Positions 13,418 to 25,310 of a stretch of 64,000 nt of DNA are shown here, piece after piece; position 1 is the first letter of the stretch; every line of letters begins with the position of its first letter. The notes beneath the pieces were generated by a model. That model was not told the origin of the DNA, searched no databases, and saw only the letters and a list, made by a program, of their open reading frames with translations. This DNA is from Deinococcus indicus (GTDB lineage: Bacteria > Deinococcota > Deinococci > Deinococcales > Deinococcaceae), in contig NZ_NHMK01000033.1 of the NCBI RefSeq assembly GCF_002198095.1, positions 6,375 to 70,374 of the forward strand, written 5' to 3'. The translations under genes and the position numbers were made by a program.

Positions 13418-14302
13418 ATGAGTGACGCACCGCTTGGCGTGTTCGACAGTGGCGTGGGGGGCCTGAGTGTCCTGGCGGACCTGCGCCGGGCGTTGCCGGG
13501 CGAGGACCTGCTGTACCTGGCCGACACGGCGCACGTGCCGTACGGGGCGCGGCCGGACGACGAGATCCGGGAGCTGACGGCGCGGGCGGTGTCGGCGCTG
13601 CACGCGCGGGGTGTGAAGGGCGTGGTGGTGGCGTGCAACACGGCGTCGGCGTTCAGTCTGGGTGACCTGCGTTCGCGGTTCGACATGCCGGTGATCGGGC
13701 TGGTCCCGGCCGTGAAACCGGCGGTCCTGGCGACCCGGTCTGGGGTGGTGGGGGTGCTGGCGACGCCGGGCACGATGCGCGGGACGCTGCTGGCGGACGT
13801 GATCCGTGAGTTTGCGGACCCGGCGGGCGTGCGGGTCGTGCGGGCCGTGAGTACGGAACTGGTGCCGCTGGTCGAGGCGGGGCAGGCGGATTCGGCGCGG
13901 GCGCGTGAGGTGCTGCGCGAGGTGCTGACCCCGGTGGCGCAGGCCGGGGCGGACGGTCTGGTGCTGGGCTGCACGCACTACCCGTTCCTGGCGGGCAGTA
14001 TCCGCGCCGAGTTCGGGGAGGCGTTCACGCTGCTGGACAGCGGCCCGGCGGTCGCGCGGCACACGCGGCGGGTGCTGACGGAGCGGGGGTTGCTGTCCGG
14101 GCGGGAGGCGGGCGGTCAGGAGCGGTTCCTGGTGACGGGGGACGCCGCGCGGTCGGCGCCGGTGATGGCGGCGCTGCTGGCGGCCGCTGGTATGCCCGTG
14201 GACGGCATGGTTGCGGGCGGTAGGGTCGCGGGCGGGGTCTATACTGACGGTCAAATCAACCGGGCGGCCCCGCTGCCCAGAATTGAGTCCATCCAGACAT
14301 GA
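13418..14302 (+). CDS. murI: Glutamate racemase
   Basis: Interconverts L- and D-glutamate for peptidoglycan synthesis. The 294-residue protein begins with GVFDSGVGGLSVL and carries the two catalytic cysteines in ACNTAS (about residue 73) and GCTHYP (about residue 184). TATCAT lies eight bases before the ATG, suggesting leaderless initiation. The stop overlaps the start of rph (ATGA at 14299-14302), so the two genes are translationally coupled. Confidence 0.96.
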   Translation: MSDAPLGVFDSGVGGLSVLADLRRALPGEDLLYLADTAHVPYGARPDDEIRELTARAVSALHARGVKGVVVACNTASAFSLGDLRSRFDMPVIGLVPAVKPAVLATRSGVVGVLATPGTMRGTLLADVIREFADPAGVRVVRAVSTELVPLVEAGQADSARAREVLREVLTPVAQAGADGLVLGCTHYPFLAGSIRAEFGEAFTLLDSGPAVARHTRRVLTERGLLSGREAGGQERFLVTGDAARSAPVMAALLAAAGMPVDGMVAGGRVAGGVYTDGQINRAAPLPRIESIQT

Positions 14303-15060
14303 GCACACCATCCAAAGGCAGCATTCCCCAGCCCCTCCCGGTCCGCGAGGGCCGCACTCTTCTGGAGCCGCGCCCGCTGACCGTCAAGCGCGGTGTGAAT
14401 CCGCACGCGCCGGGCAGCGCGCACCTGATCATGGGCCGGACCGAGATCATGGCGACCGTCAGCATTCAGGACAAGGCCGCGCCGCACATGCGGGGCAGCA
14501 AGGAAGGCTGGCTGACCGCCGAGTACTCCATGCTGCCGCGCGCCACGACCGACCGGCAGGCGCGTGAACGGAACCTTCAGGACGGCCGCCGTTACGAGAT
14601 CCAGCGGCTGCTGGGGCGGGCGTTGCGGGCCAGCATGGACCTGCGGCACTTCCGGAACCAGACGCTGTACGTGGACTGCGACGTGCTGGTCGCGGACGGC
14701 GGGACGCGCGTGGCGAGCATCCTGGCGGGGCACGCGGCGCTGCATGACTTCTGCGACCGCCTGATCCAGAAGGGGCAGCTGACCGACTGGCCCATCGCGC
14801 ACAACGTCGGCGCGATCAGCGTGGGCCTGCTGCGCGACGAGGTCCGCGTGGACCTGGATTACGCCGAGGACCGCGTGGCCCGCGCGGACCTGAACGTGGT
14901 CGCCACCGACACGGGCCTGATCATCGAGGTGCAGGGCGGCGCCGAGGACGGCGCGCTGACGCAGGAGGAGTACGTGCGGCTGCTGTCCACCGGGGCGTTC
15001 GCGGTGCAGGGCGTCATGGCGGACCTGACGCGGCAACTATCGGTCATTCAGGGCATGTGA
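14299..15060 (+). CDS. rph: Ribonuclease PH
   Basis: A phosphorolytic 3'-5' exoribonuclease that trims tRNA and other RNA 3' ends. The 253-residue protein shows LTVKRGVNPHAPGSAH, the RNase PH signature EYSMLPRATTDR, DLRHFRNQTLYVDCDV and the C-terminal EVQGGAED. Length is normal for the family. Coupled to murI by a four-base overlap. The pairing of rph with murI occurs in other bacteria. Confidence 0.96.
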   Translation: MSTPSKGSIPQPLPVREGRTLLEPRPLTVKRGVNPHAPGSAHLIMGRTEIMATVSIQDKAAPHMRGSKEGWLTAEYSMLPRATTDRQARERNLQDGRRYEIQRLLGRALRASMDLRHFRNQTLYVDCDVLVADGGTRVASILAGHAALHDFCDRLIQKGQLTDWPIAHNVGAISVGLLRDEVRVDLDYAEDRVARADLNVVATDTGLIIEVQGGAEDGALTQEEYVRLLSTGAFAVQGVMADLTRQLSVIQGM

Positions 15061-15139
15061 ACGCCGCGCGACGCCCGACCAACCGGGGCGGGGCGGGCGG
15101 CTGCGGTAGACTCCGGGACAAGTTCCAAGGAGGTTACCC

Positions 15140-15496
15140 ATGAGCGTGACGAGATTCATCGGGCGGGCGCTGCTCGCGAGCATCTTCATCAAGAACGGCC
15201 TGGACCACCTGCAGAACCCGGACCCCATCGTGCGAGCCGCGCGCGGGGCCGAGGTGCCGGAACCGGAACTGGCCGTCAAGGTGAACAGCGGCGTCATGGT
15301 GGGCGCCGGGGCGCTTCTCGCGCTGGGCCTGGCCCCACGCGCGGCCAGCGTGGCCCTGGCGACCAGTCTGGTGCCCACCACGGTCATCGGTCACCCCTTC
15401 TGGGACAAGGACGGTAAGGAACGCGCGCAGCAGCAGGGGCAGTTCCTGAAGAACCTCGCGCTGTTCGGCGCGCTGCTGTACGTCAGCAAAGATTGA
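15140..15496 (+). CDS. DoxX family membrane protein
   Basis: A 118-residue integral membrane protein with three to four hydrophobic helices. It opens with RFIGRALLASIFIKNGLDHL, typical of DoxX/SURF4-like proteins, and carries VPTTVIGHPFWD before the last helix. Family members are linked to redox or oxidative-stress functions, but the exact role is unknown. AAGGAGG precedes the ATG and a TAGACT box lies at 15107-15112. Convergent with corA. Confidence 0.88.
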   Translation: MSVTRFIGRALLASIFIKNGLDHLQNPDPIVRAARGAEVPEPELAVKVNSGVMVGAGALLALGLAPRAASVALATSLVPTTVIGHPFWDKDGKERAQQQGQFLKNLALFGALLYVSKD

Positions 15497-15518
15497 CAAG
15501 AGAAGCAGGTTGAACGTT

Positions 15519-15555
15519 GATGGTTGATGGAGGGTCGCCCCATCCATCAACCATC
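15519..15555. terminator. Hairpin between doxX and corA (ATGG-type repeat)
   Basis: GATGGTTGATGG (15519-15530) pairs perfectly with CCATCAACCATC (15544-15555). It lies between convergent genes and so may terminate either. Similar ATGG/CCAT hairpins occur at 50500-50567, pointing to a short dispersed motif. Confidence 0.6.
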
Positions 15556-15582
15556 TCCTGTTCACCATCAACCCATCAACCC

Positions 15583-16511
<929 letters not shown>

Positions 16512-16518
<7 letters not shown>

Positions 16519-16640
16519 GCGGCGGCTCGGGGGGGGTGGGGCATGGCGCGTCCTCCAGGGGGAGCGTGAGGGCCGGCCTCGGCCACTCGGGGTGGTCGGG
16601 CGGGACTGGGCGGTTCGGCGTCCAGCGGTTCGGGGTTCAC
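16512..16640 (-). CDS. Candidate regulatory leader peptide of corA (42 aa, Pro-rich)
   Basis: A 42-codon ORF starts at GTG 16640, five bases after AGGAGG (16646-16651 complement), which extends to AGGAGGTGA and is an almost ideal anti-SD match. The peptide opens with VNPEPLDAEPPSPARPP and has 13 prolines in 42 residues, with Glu/Asp between prolines at the N-terminus. It uses CGA, CCA and CCT codons uncommon in neighbouring genes. Its TGA overlaps the corA ATG in another frame. Acidic/Pro-rich openings resemble MgtL-type Mg2+-sensing leaders, where low Mg2+ disrupts translation. Function here is inferred; no homolog is known to me. Confidence 0.7.
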
Positions 16641-16688
16641 GGTCACCTCCTGCGGGCGCGGCTGGCCTGTGGCGTCGGCGCGCCGGTC

Positions 16689-16718
16689 ATGCTAGCCCTG
16701 GCAGGGCGGTCCGGGCAA
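16689..16718 (-). promoter_or_regulatory. Putative promoter of the leader peptide-corA unit
   Basis: On the minus strand TTGCCC (16713-16718) and TAGCAT (16689-16694) are 18 bases apart. Transcription would begin near 16682, giving a leader of about 40 nt before the small ORF and about 165 nt before corA. The -35 is only a partial match. Confidence 0.5.
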
Positions 16719-16738
16719 GGCAGCGGTCAGGGGCGCCT

Positions 16739-16790
16739 GATACGGACTCGGATTGTCGGCGAGGCAGGCGGCAATCCGTCTGGGAGACAG
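16739..16790. repeat. Degenerate fragment of the dispersed hairpin repeat
   Basis: GATACGGACTCGG followed by CGGATTG (16749-16755) and its inverse CAATCCG (16772-16778), then GTCTGGGAGACAGAC. The blocks CGCCGACAATCCG and CGGATTGCCG (minus sense) also occur in copy 1, so this is probably a rearranged relative. It lies in the 370-bp gap between corA and the ferredoxin gene, which otherwise holds the corA leader ORF and a terminator. Confidence 0.5.
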
Positions 16791-16794
16791 ACGA

Positions 16795-16821
16795 AAACCC
16801 CCACCACGCGGGTGAGGGTTT
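16795..16821 (-). terminator. Intrinsic terminator of the ferredoxin gene
   Basis: On the minus strand AAACCCTCACC and GGTGGGGGTTT form an 11-bp stem with one T-G pair and loop CGCGT, followed by TTCGTC. About 65 bp past the ferredoxin stop. Confidence 0.8.
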
Positions 16822-16886
16822 CGGGGATGAGGACTGGGCGCGGGCTCCACTTGCAGCCGGGCCGGGCGTGATCGGGCCGGTGTGGC

Positions 16887-17123
16887 TTACAGGCCGAAGT
16901 AGACGCGGTTCTTGGCGATGAAGTCTTCCTCGCCGCCGGGCACGTCCTCTTCCGGGAAGATGGCGCTGACGGGGCAGGCGGGCACGCACGCGCCGCAGTC
17001 GATGCACTCGTCGGGGTGGATCAGGAACTGGTCGCCGCCGTCGTAGATACATTCCACCGGGCAGACTTCGGTGCAGGCCTGGTCCTTGACGCCAATGCAG
17101 GGGCTTACGATCACGTGAGGCAT
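16887..17123 (-). CDS. 7Fe-type ferredoxin
   Basis: A 78-residue electron carrier. The cysteine pattern CIGVKDQACTEVCPVECIY and CIDCGACVPACP matches the 3Fe-4S/4Fe-4S ferredoxins common in Thermus and Actinobacteria. The start MPHVIVSPCIG is family-typical; a longer frame upstream has no support. A TACTGT box lies five bases before the ATG. It is monocistronic with its own terminator. Its redox partners cannot be deduced from neighbours. Confidence 0.94.
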   Translation of the reverse strand: MPHVIVSPCIGVKDQACTEVCPVECIYDGGDQFLIHPDECIDCGACVPACPVSAIFPEEDVPGGEEDFIAKNRVYFGL

Positions 17124-17231
17124 GAGGAACAGTATGCACACCCGCCCCCTTCCCCGCAAGGGCAGAACAGACAGGTTTTTTGACGTTCAGGCGCGCAAAA
17201 CCGACCCGGCGGGTCAGGATTGGGACGCGGT

Positions 17232-18026
17232 TCAGGTTCCGGCGCCCGGTCGCCCGGTCAGTTGCGCCTCGGCCAGCGTGAGGTCCGCGTCCTTGTCCAC
17301 GTCGGTGCCGACCGCCGCGTGCGGGGTGATCAGCGCCCGCGCCGGCACGCCCAGCAGCGCCGACACCTTCGCCTCCAGCGCCGCCACGCTCAGGCGGCCC
17401 GTCACGAGGCGCAGCAGCACACCCGGCCCGATCAGGCCCGCGAGTTTCAGGGGGGCCTTGCGCGCCGCGAGAACCTCACGCAGCCTCGGCAGGAACTGGC
17501 CGATCAGGGCCGGGTCCAGCAGGAACAGGTTCCCGCCCGTGAAGGTCCCGTCACGCAGGCGCGCGTAGGTGCGTTTCACGCCGGGGTACGCGGCCTCGCA
17601 CACCTCGCGGCGCACCACCGGGTACACCAGCCCCGCCCCGGCAGGCGCGTCGTCCAGCACGCTGCGGACCTCGCTGTCGCGCAGCATCGGCACGTCCGCC
17701 GTGACGACCAGGACCCGCTCGCCGGGTTGCAGACCGGCGGCGCGCAGGGCGTCCACACCGGCCTCCAGGTTGCTGAGCAGCGTGCCGTGGTCCGTGACCC
17801 GCTCGTCGATCAGGTCGTCCAGTTCGGGCGTGGTCGGCCCGACGTACGCGACCCGCCCCACCCGGCCGCTGCCGCGCAGGGCGCGCAGGACGTGCAGCGC
17901 CATCGGTTCGCCCGCCACGGGAATCAGGGGTTTGACCTTCACGCCGTGCGCCGCCGCGAACGGATCGCCGGGGTCACCGCCGCCCAGCACCACGGCGCTC
18001 CAGGGCGTTGCATCCGTTTGCGTCAT
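17232..18026 (-). CDS. MobA-like nucleotidyltransferase family protein
   Basis: A 264-residue protein of the NTP-transferase fold. The N-terminus [15 protein letters not shown] is a variant of the nucleotide-binding loop, followed by [14 protein letters not shown] and the metal-site region VTADVPML. Specific substrates (molybdopterin, sugar phosphates, phosphocholine-like groups) cannot be told apart from sequence. The start MTQTDATPW is chosen because TACCCT lies eight bases upstream (leaderless box). Downstream of and unrelated to the two-component system, 52 bp from its kinase. Confidence 0.82.
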   Translation of the reverse strand: MTQTDATPWSAVVLGGGDPGDPFAAAHGVKVKPLIPVAGEPMALHVLRALRGSGRVGRVAYVGPTTPELDDLIDERVTDHGTLLSNLEAGVDALRAAGLQPGERVLVVTADVPMLRDSEVRSVLDDAPAGAGLVYPVVRREVCEAAYPGVKRTYARLRDGTFTGGNLFLLDPALIGQFLPRLREVLAARKAPLKLAGLIGPGVLLRLVTGRLSVAALEAKVSALLGVPARALITPHAAVGTDVDKDADLTLAEAQLTGRPGAGT

Positions 18027-18078
18027 TGCCGCCCAGGGTAGCAGACCGCGCCGCCCGCTGCCCACGCCCCCCCGCCGC

Positions 18079-19464
<1,386 letters not shown>

Positions 19465-19472
19465 GCCGCGCC

Positions 19473-20135
19473 TCAGCGTTCCACGCGGTACCCGCGCCCA
19501 CGCTCGGAACTGATCGCCTCGGGCGCCAGTTTGCGCCGCACGTACCGCACGTACACGTCCACGATCCGCGCCTCACCGCCGAACTCCGGGCCCCACACCC
19601 GGTCGATCAGGTCCTCGCGCGTGAACCACCGCTCGGGCGACAGTGCCAGCGCCTCCAGCAGCGCGTACTCGCGGCCCGTCACGGCCACCTCGGCGCCGTC
19701 CCAGGCAACCGTGCGCGCCACCGTGTCCAGCGTCCCGCGCCCCGCCGCGAACGTCACGCGCGGCGCGCCCGCTCCCCGCTCGCGGCGCGACAGGGCCCGC
19801 AGCGTCGCCAGCAGTTCCGGCATCGCGAACGGCTTGACCAGATAGGCGTCCCCGCCCAGGTCCAGGCCCTGCACACGGTCACTCAGTTCCCCGCGCGCCG
19901 TCAGGAACAGCACGGCCGAATCCACGCCCTGCTCGCGCAGTTCACGCGCCACCTGAAAGCCGTCCATGCCGGGCAGCATCACGTCCAGCACCACCAGCGG
20001 GAATTCACCCAGCGCCGCCGCCTCCAGCCCCTCCGGGCCGGTCTGCGCCCACGTGACGGCGTACCCGGCCTCGCGCAGCGCCCCCAGGGTCGGCTGCGCG
20101 ATCCGGGCGTCGTCCTCCACGAGCAGCAGTCTCAT
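19473..20135 (-). CDS. OmpR/PhoB-family response regulator
   Basis: A 220-residue DNA-binding regulator. The receiver has acidic residues in LVEDD, the phosphorylated Asp in [12 protein letters not shown] (about residue 52) and Lys in VKPFAMPE. The C-terminal winged helix includes [12 protein letters not shown] and [15 protein letters not shown] and ends [15 protein letters not shown] lies seven bases before the ATG. Cotranscribed with the kinase. Target genes are not evident in the window. Confidence 0.95.
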   Translation of the reverse strand: MRLLLVEDDARIAQPTLGALREAGYAVTWAQTGPEGLEAAALGEFPLVVLDVMLPGMDGFQVARELREQGVDSAVLFLTARGELSDRVQGLDLGGDAYLVKPFAMPELLATLRALSRRERGAGAPRVTFAAGRGTLDTVARTVAWDGAEVAVTGREYALLEALALSPERWFTREDLIDRVWGPEFGGEARIVDVYVRYVRRKLAPEAISSERGRGYRVER

Positions 20136-20169
20136 GCGGCCCAGTGTACGCGCGGCGGTTAATGGGTGG

Positions 20170-20532
20170 TTAGCCGCTCACGGCGCGCCACAGCAGCCAG
20201 CCGCCCAGGGCCATGAGCAGCAGCAGCGCCGCGATCCCGGTGGGGATCAGCCAGGGCAGGCGGCGCTGCACGCGCAGGCTGCGACCGCGCGCCTGGGTCA
20301 GGACGGGTTCGGGCAGGGTGCGGGCGGCCAGGGCCAGCAGGGTCGGGACGATCAGGACGTCGTCGGCCAGACCCAGCACCGGGGTCAGGTCCGGCAGCAG
20401 GTCCAGCGGCAGCAGGGCGTAGGCGACGGCCAGGGCCGCCATGAGTTTCGCGCCTGCGGGCGTGCGGCGGTCCCCGAGGGCGAACAGCAGCGCCAGCGAG
20501 TCGCGCCAGCCGGAACGGATACGTGCGATCAC
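20170..20532 (-). CDS. DUF1232 (YkvA-like) membrane protein
   Basis: A protein of about 120 residues with the DUF1232 core [29 protein letters not shown] and a C-terminal membrane helix ([18 protein letters not shown]). The function of the family is unknown. I start at GTG 20532 because the conserved region begins soon after; the frame stays open to 20757, but that extension is Pro/Gly-rich and lacks family similarity. It ends close to the start of the response regulator on the same strand. Confidence 0.75.
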   Translation of the reverse strand: MIARIRSGWRDSLALLFALGDRRTPAGAKLMAALAVAYALLPLDLLPDLTPVLGLADDVLIVPTLLALAARTLPEPVLTQARGRSLRVQRRLPWLIPTGIAALLLLMALGGWLLWRAVSG

Positions 20533-20876
20533 ACCCCCGGTACGCGGCGGGGCCGGCGGGCGTTGCGGGCCGCCCCGGCCGGACCGGGGGTACCCGGCGG
20601 GGGGGGACGGTGGTATGCTGGGGGGGTCCGCTGTGTCCGCGCCCCCGACCGGGGCCGGCGCGGCGCTGGAGGTCAGGCAGACAGTCGGCTCGCCCTGCGA
20701 GTCCACGTGTACCGCGAGGACACGTTCACGGAAGACGGGAACACGCACGCAACTCACACCGCTCCGGGCCGCGTCACGCGCGCCGGAACCCGGCTGTGAA
20801 CTGCCTGACTCCCTGCCTTCCGTCGCCTGAGTTCCGGACGGCCGGGTGTGTTCCCGTGTGTTTCACCCCCGGCCTG

Positions 20877-20975
20877 TGGTACAGTTCTTGCTTGGTGACC
20901 CGCCTGTGCGGGTGCGCGACAAGGTCCAAGCCGTCCGGGGCAGCGATTCCCGGCCGCGCGGCAGGAGGAATCACA
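20877..20975 (+). promoter_or_regulatory. Extended -10 promoter and leader of rplU-rpmA
   Basis: TGG-TACAGT (20877-20885) is an extended -10 element. The roughly 85-nt leader that follows contains a stable hairpin, ACCCGC (20898-20903) with GCGGGT (20908-20913), and ends with CAGGAGGAA before the rplU start. The hairpin could take part in ribosomal-protein autoregulation, which is unproven. The remainder of the 440-bp gap back to 20533 holds no gene I can support; a second TATGCT box lies near 20613. Confidence 0.6.
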
Positions 20976-21278
20976 ATGTTTGCAATCATTCAGACCGGCG
21001 GGAAGCAGTACCGCGTTCAGGAAGGCGACGTGATCCGCGTCGAGAGCCTGAAAGGCGAAGCGGGCGACAAGCTCGACCTGGCCCCTCTCTTCGTGGGCGG
21101 CGACAAGGCCCTGTTCGGCGACGCCGTCAGCAAGTTCGTCGTGAACGCCGAAGTGGTCGAGCACGGCCGCGGCGAGAAGATCTACATCCGTAAGTACAAG
21201 AGCGGCGTGCAGTACCGCCGCCGCACTGGCCACCGCCAGGACTACACGGCCATCAAGATTCTGGGCATCAAGGGCTAA
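20976..21278 (+). CDS. rplU: 50S ribosomal protein L21
   Basis: A 100-residue large-subunit protein opening [14 protein letters not shown] and ending [11 protein letters not shown], with [16 protein letters not shown] as the rRNA-binding C-terminal block. The start is fixed by CAGGAGGA at good spacing. First gene of the conserved rplU-rpmA-obg order, 14 bp before rpmA. Confidence 0.98.
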   Translation: MFAIIQTGGKQYRVQEGDVIRVESLKGEAGDKLDLAPLFVGGDKALFGDAVSKFVVNAEVVEHGRGEKIYIRKYKSGVQYRRRTGHRQDYTAIKILGIKG

Positions 21279-21292
21279 GGGAGGACACCGAC

Positions 21293-21565
21293 ATGGCACA
21301 CAAGAAAGGCGTAGGTTCGTCCAAGAACGGACGTGACAGCCAGCCCAAGTACCTGGGCGTGAAGAAATTCGGCGGCGAGCAGGTGCTGGCCGGGAACATC
21401 CTGGTCCGCCAGCGCGGCACCAAGTTCAAGGCCGGCCCGAACGTGGGCATGGGCCGCGACCACACGCTGTTCGCCCTGGAGCACGGCAAGGTCGTGTTCA
21501 CCAACCGTGGCGCGAAGGGCCGCTTCATCAGCATCGAAGTGCCGACCGAACTCGCCGCTGACTGA
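21293..21565 (+). CDS. rpmA: 50S ribosomal protein L27
   Basis: A 90-residue protein starting [16 protein letters not shown], the N-terminal tail that reaches the peptidyl-transferase centre. It has no N-terminal cleavage extension of the Firmicutes type. GGGAGGA precedes the ATG. The gene is followed by a strong terminator, so obg has its own expression. Confidence 0.98.
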   Translation: MAHKKGVGSSKNGRDSQPKYLGVKKFGGEQVLAGNILVRQRGTKFKAGPNVGMGRDHTLFALEHGKVVFTNRGAKGRFISIEVPTELAAD

Positions 21566-21594
21566 TTCCCGGTCGCGGGTTTTCAGGCAGTTCA

Positions 21595-21629
21595 GCGCCC
21601 TGCCCCGGTGAAGGGTGGGGCGCTTTTTT
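21595..21629 (+). terminator. Intrinsic terminator of rplU-rpmA
   Basis: GCGCCCTGCCC (21595-21605) pairs with GGGTGGGGCGC (21613-21623), followed by six T residues. A textbook terminator. Confidence 0.92.
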
Positions 21630-21746
21630 ACGGTCTGCCGGGTCCCTGACCTGCGCGGGCCGTGGCCGCAGGGCCACAATGAATCATGCAGGGTGAGGAC
21701 GGTGCCGCGCGGCACGCACCTTGCCCCGAAGGGAGAGGTGAGTGCA

Positions 21747-23087
21747 GTGGCGTTTCGTGACGTTCTGAATATCGAGGTGGCCGCCGGCAACGGCGGGGAC
21801 GGCAGCATGTCCTTCCACCGCGCGAAGTACATGGAGAAGGGCGGCCCGGACGGCGGGCACGGCGGCAAGGGCGGCAGCATCGTCCTGCGCGCCATCGAGG
21901 GCGTCGAGTCGCTGGAGCGGCTGCTGGGCCGCCGCAAGTTCAAGGGTCCGAACGGCGCGTACGGCGAGGGTCGCCTGCGTCAGGGGGCCGACGGCGAGGA
22001 CATCTACATCGACGTGCCGGTCGGCACCACCGCCTTCGACGAGGAGACCGGGAAGGTCATCGCGGACCTCGTGCGGGTCGGGCAGGAGAAGGTCATCGCG
22101 CGCGGCGGTCTGGGCGGGCGCGGGAACAGCACCTTCACCAGCAGCACCCGTCAGGCCCCGCGGTTCGCGGAACTGGGCACGCCGGGGCAGAAGCGCCGCG
22201 TGCGCTTGGAACTGCGCCTGATCGCGGACGTGGGCCTCGTGGGCTACCCGAACGCCGGCAAGAGCAGCCTGCTGGCGGCCCTGTCGCGCGCCAACCCGGC
22301 CATCGCGGACTACCCGTTCACGACCCTGTCGCCCATCCTGGGCGTCGTGGACCGCCTGGACGCGCACGGCAGCCCGCTCGACGAACGCCTGACCCTGGCG
22401 GACATTCCGGGCATCATCGAGGGCGCCAGCGAGGGTAAGGGCCTGGGCCTGGAGTTCCTGCGCCACATCAGCCGCACGCGCGTGCTGGTGTACGTGCTGG
22501 ACGTGACCCGCGACCCCATGGGCGAACTGGCGCAGTTGCAGTCCGAACTGCGGTCATACGACCCGACCCTGCTGGAGCAGGTGGCGCTGGTCGCGCTGAA
22601 CAAGGTGGAACTGGTCGACGAGGACCTGGCCGTGATGGTCGAGGACGAACTGATCGGGTCGGGCCTGCCGGTGCTGCGCGTGAGCGCCAAGGAAGGCCAG
22701 GGCATCCCGGAACTGCGCGAGTCGCTGTTCCAGCTGCTGCCGGACCGGGAACTGTGGGCGCAGACGCACGCGCTGGACATCGAGTCCGACGTGGTGCGCG
22801 AGGAACCCCTGCGGATCGAGTTCCGCATCGACCCGGCCGCGCAGGGCGTGGGCATCATCAACGACGGCCAGCCGGAACGGGTCTGGAAGGTCATCGGCGG
22901 GGGCTTCGAGGAACGCATCGTGCGCTTCTCGCGGTACCTGGAGGAAGCCTCGGAGTACCTGGGGAACGTCTTCAAACGCCAGGGCCTGTACAACGCCCTG
23001 AAACGCGCCGGGGCACGCGAGGGCGACACGGTCGAGATCGGGCCGCACCGCTTCGAGTACTTCGACGAGGACGAGAACAAGGGCTGA
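21747..23087 (+). CDS. obg: GTPase Obg (CgtA/ObgE)
   Basis: An essential GTPase in 50S assembly and stress response. The 446-residue protein has a Gly-rich Obg fold (residues 1-158), a G domain with [11 protein letters not shown] (G1), DIPG (G3) and a NKVE motif (G4), and a C-terminal OCT domain (about 345-430). GTG 21747 is chosen because the protein then starts with [10 protein letters not shown], as in homologs, and GGGAGAGG lies upstream; a longer frame to 21615 would overlap the terminator. Confidence 0.95.
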   Translation: MAFRDVLNIEVAAGNGGDGSMSFHRAKYMEKGGPDGGHGGKGGSIVLRAIEGVESLERLLGRRKFKGPNGAYGEGRLRQGADGEDIYIDVPVGTTAFDEETGKVIADLVRVGQEKVIARGGLGGRGNSTFTSSTRQAPRFAELGTPGQKRRVRLELRLIADVGLVGYPNAGKSSLLAALSRANPAIADYPFTTLSPILGVVDRLDAHGSPLDERLTLADIPGIIEGASEGKGLGLEFLRHISRTRVLVYVLDVTRDPMGELAQLQSELRSYDPTLLEQVALVALNKVELVDEDLAVMVEDELIGSGLPVLRVSAKEGQGIPELRESLFQLLPDRELWAQTHALDIESDVVREEPLRIEFRIDPAAQGVGIINDGQPERVWKVIGGGFEERIVRFSRYLEEASEYLGNVFKRQGLYNALKRAGAREGDTVEIGPHRFEYFDEDENKG

Positions 23088-23107
23088 GCCCGTTCAGAAG
23101 GTAGAGA

Positions 23108-23145
23108 AAGGGGCCGGGGACAGATTGCGCTGTTCCCGGCCCCTT
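23108..23145. terminator. Bidirectional terminator between obg and the DUF3105 gene
   Basis: AAGGGGCCGGGGACAG (23108-23123) pairs with CTGTTCCCGGCCCCTT (23130-23145), a 16-bp stem with one G-T pair and a 6-nt loop. The minus-strand side is followed by TCTCTAC. Confidence 0.88.
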
Positions 23146-23168
23146 CCCTGTGGGGTCGCGGCCTGCCC

Positions 23169-23660
23169 TCAGCGGGTGCCGCTGTAGGCGCCGCTGCACG
23201 CCGCGCCGCGTTCAGGGGCGGTGGCGCCCTGCTCGTACTTGTCGAGGAAGGCTTTCAGGCGGGCGTCGTCGGGGCTGTCCACCTTCAGCTGCGCGCCCCA
23301 GGCGCTCATGGCGACCGGGGTGTCCAGGCCCTCGTAGGGACTGAGGAGGGTGTAGGGGCGGCCCTCGACCAGTTTCTTCAGGGTGTCCAGGCCGGCGGCG
23401 TCCAGGTCCGGGCGGTACGTGACCCAGACGGCGCCGTGCTCCAGGCTGTGCACCACGTACTCGTTGTACAGCGGGCGGTCGTACACGCCGCAGTTCTGCC
23501 AGCTGGCGTTGTGCGGGCCGCCGGCCGGGGGGCTCTCGGCGTAGATCAGGGAGCCGCTGCGGTGGTCACCGGCGGGGTACTTGAAGGTCTGGACGCCCTC
23601 GATGCCCTTGGAACCGCAGGCGGTCAGGGCGAGCAGCAGCAGCGGCAGCGCACGTTTCAT
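23169..23660 (-). CDS. DUF3105 family lipoprotein
   Basis: A 163-residue lipoprotein: the signal peptide ends in the lipobox LTAC (Cys about residue 15). The mature part shows the DUF3105 blocks [24 protein letters not shown] and LLSPYEG, plus a second Cys near the C-terminus (ACSGAYSG) that may pair with the one in NCG. The function is unknown. TACTCT lies eight bases before the ATG. Confidence 0.88.
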   Translation of the reverse strand: MKRALPLLLLALTACGSKGIEGVQTFKYPAGDHRSGSLIYAESPPAGGPHNASWQNCGVYDRPLYNEYVVHSLEHGAVWVTYRPDLDAAGLDTLKKLVEGRPYTLLSPYEGLDTPVAMSAWGAQLKVDSPDDARLKAFLDKYEQGATAPERGAACSGAYSGTR

Positions 23661-23734
23661 GAGGTCACAGAGTACCGCGCGGGGACCGGCGCTGCCCAGG
23701 GTCATCCGGACCCCGGCGTAGGCTGGTCAGTCCG

Positions 23735-25189
23735 TCACTCGTCGCCGTGACCGCCGGCGCGGGGCGGCGCGGTGAAGCCTGCCGGGCGGCCGTCCGGGAA
23801 GCCGGGGCCGGTCAGGTCCACCGGCTGCCGGTCGGGGACCAGGTCGCCTTTCAGGCCGCGTTCCGCGAGGACCGGCAGGAAGGACTCCATGACGTCCGGT
23901 TCGCCGTGTACCAGCCAGACGTGCGGGGTGCCGGCGGTCGCCAGGAAGGCCAGCAGGTCGTCCTGGTCGGCGTGCGCGGAGAACCCGCCGATGGTGTACA
24001 CGTGGGCGCGCACGGCGATTTCCTCGCCCATGACGCGCACGTGGTCGGCGCCGGTCACGATGCGTCCGCCGAGGCTGCTGGGCGACTGGTACGACACGCT
24101 GATCAGGCTGGTGCTGGGTTTCCAGAGGTGATGCTTGAGGTGATGCTGGATGCGGCCGCCGGTCATCATGCCGTTCCCGGCGAGGATGATGGCCGGGCCG
24201 TCGTAGCGGTTGATGCGCTGCGATTCGGCGCTGGTGGGCACGACGTGCAGCGTGCCGGGCCGGAAGGGGTCCTCGCCGGCCTGGAGGGCGTCGCGGACGG
24301 CCGGGATCAGCTCGTCGCCGTACTCGAAGTACTCGTGCGTGGCGCGGGCGGCCATGGGGGAATCCAGGAAGACCGGGATGCGCGGGACCTCGCCGGCGTC
24401 CATCAGGTTCTTGATGGTGTGCAGGATCGTCTGGGTGCGTTCGATGGCGAAACTGGGAATCAGGATCTTGCCGCCCTGCCGCACGGCGCCGCGCAGCGCG
24501 TCGCGGAACTCGGCGAGCGTGGCGGCCCAGGGGCGGTGGGTACGGTTGGCGTAGGTGCTTTCCAGGACCACGGCGTCGGCGGGGGGTGGCGGCGTGAAGT
24601 CCAGTTGCAGGCCGCTCTCGCGGTTGCCGAGGTCGCCGCTCATGATCACGCGGGCGTCGCCGCTCTCGATCAGCAGGTACGCGCTGCCCAGGATGTGCCC
24701 GGCACGGTGCGGCGTGACGCGCAGTCCGGCCACGCGGGTCGTCTCGCCGAAGCGCAGCGCGGGGCGCAGCAGCGCCAGGGCGCGGTGGACGTCCTCCTCG
24801 TCGTACAGCGGGGGCGGCACCTGCTCGTCGGGAATGCCCTGGCGGCGGGCGCGGCGCAGGTCGTGCCGGTAGCCGTCCACCTGAAGGCGGGCGGAGTCCA
24901 GCAGGACCGTCTCGGCCAGCGCGGCGGTCGGTTCGGTGCAGTGGACGGGTCCCCGGTACCCGAGTTTCACCAGCAGCGGCAGTCTTCCCACGTGGTCGAG
25001 GTGCGCGTGCGTGAGGATCACGCCGTCCAGGCCCGCCGCGTCGAACGGCAGCGGCTCGCGGTTGCGGGCCTCCAGGTCGTCGTTGCCCTGGAACAGGCCG
25101 CAGTCGATCAGCACGCGCCGCTCGCCGACCGTCAGGAGGTGCATGCTGCCGGTGACCGTGAGGGCCGCCCCGAAACTCTGGAGTTGCAT
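23735..25189 (-). CDS. Beta-CASP metallo-beta-lactamase-fold nuclease
   Basis: A 484-residue MBL-fold protein of the CPSF/beta-CASP RNA-processing group. Zinc motifs are HAHLDHVG (residues about 60-67), a His in [12 protein letters not shown] and Asp in MSGDLGN; beta-CASP motifs include [12 protein letters not shown] and a C-terminal GFSAHADQ. It is probably a ribonuclease. It differs from RNase J in length and lacks an obvious J-type C-terminal domain, resembling the YsiA/TTHA0252 type known from Thermus. TACACT lies five bases before the ATG. Monocistronic. Confidence 0.92.
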   Translation of the reverse strand: MQLQSFGAALTVTGSMHLLTVGERRVLIDCGLFQGNDDLEARNREPLPFDAAGLDGVILTHAHLDHVGRLPLLVKLGYRGPVHCTEPTAALAETVLLDSARLQVDGYRHDLRRARRQGIPDEQVPPPLYDEEDVHRALALLRPALRFGETTRVAGLRVTPHRAGHILGSAYLLIESGDARVIMSGDLGNRESGLQLDFTPPPPADAVVLESTYANRTHRPWAATLAEFRDALRGAVRQGGKILIPSFAIERTQTILHTIKNLMDAGEVPRIPVFLDSPMAARATHEYFEYGDELIPAVRDALQAGEDPFRPGTLHVVPTSAESQRINRYDGPAIILAGNGMMTGGRIQHHLKHHLWKPSTSLISVSYQSPSSLGGRIVTGADHVRVMGEEIAVRAHVYTIGGFSAHADQDDLLAFLATAGTPHVWLVHGEPDVMESFLPVLAERGLKGDLVPDRQPVDLTGPGFPDGRPAGFTAPPRAGGHGDE

Positions 25190-25310
25190 GAAGCAGTGTA
25201 CCGCTGCCCGGCCGCCGCCCCGGCCACCCCCGGAACGGCCCCCTGTGGGGGTGCGCCCGGAGCGGCGGCGCGTGACAGAGTTGTGCCGCCCGCCCCCCGA
25301 TCATGGGGGC

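Noticed and set aside
20533..20757. N-terminal extension of the DUF1232 protein
   Set aside because: The frame is open, but the added 75 residues are Pro/Gly-rich, not part of the family and lack a promoter box or SD.
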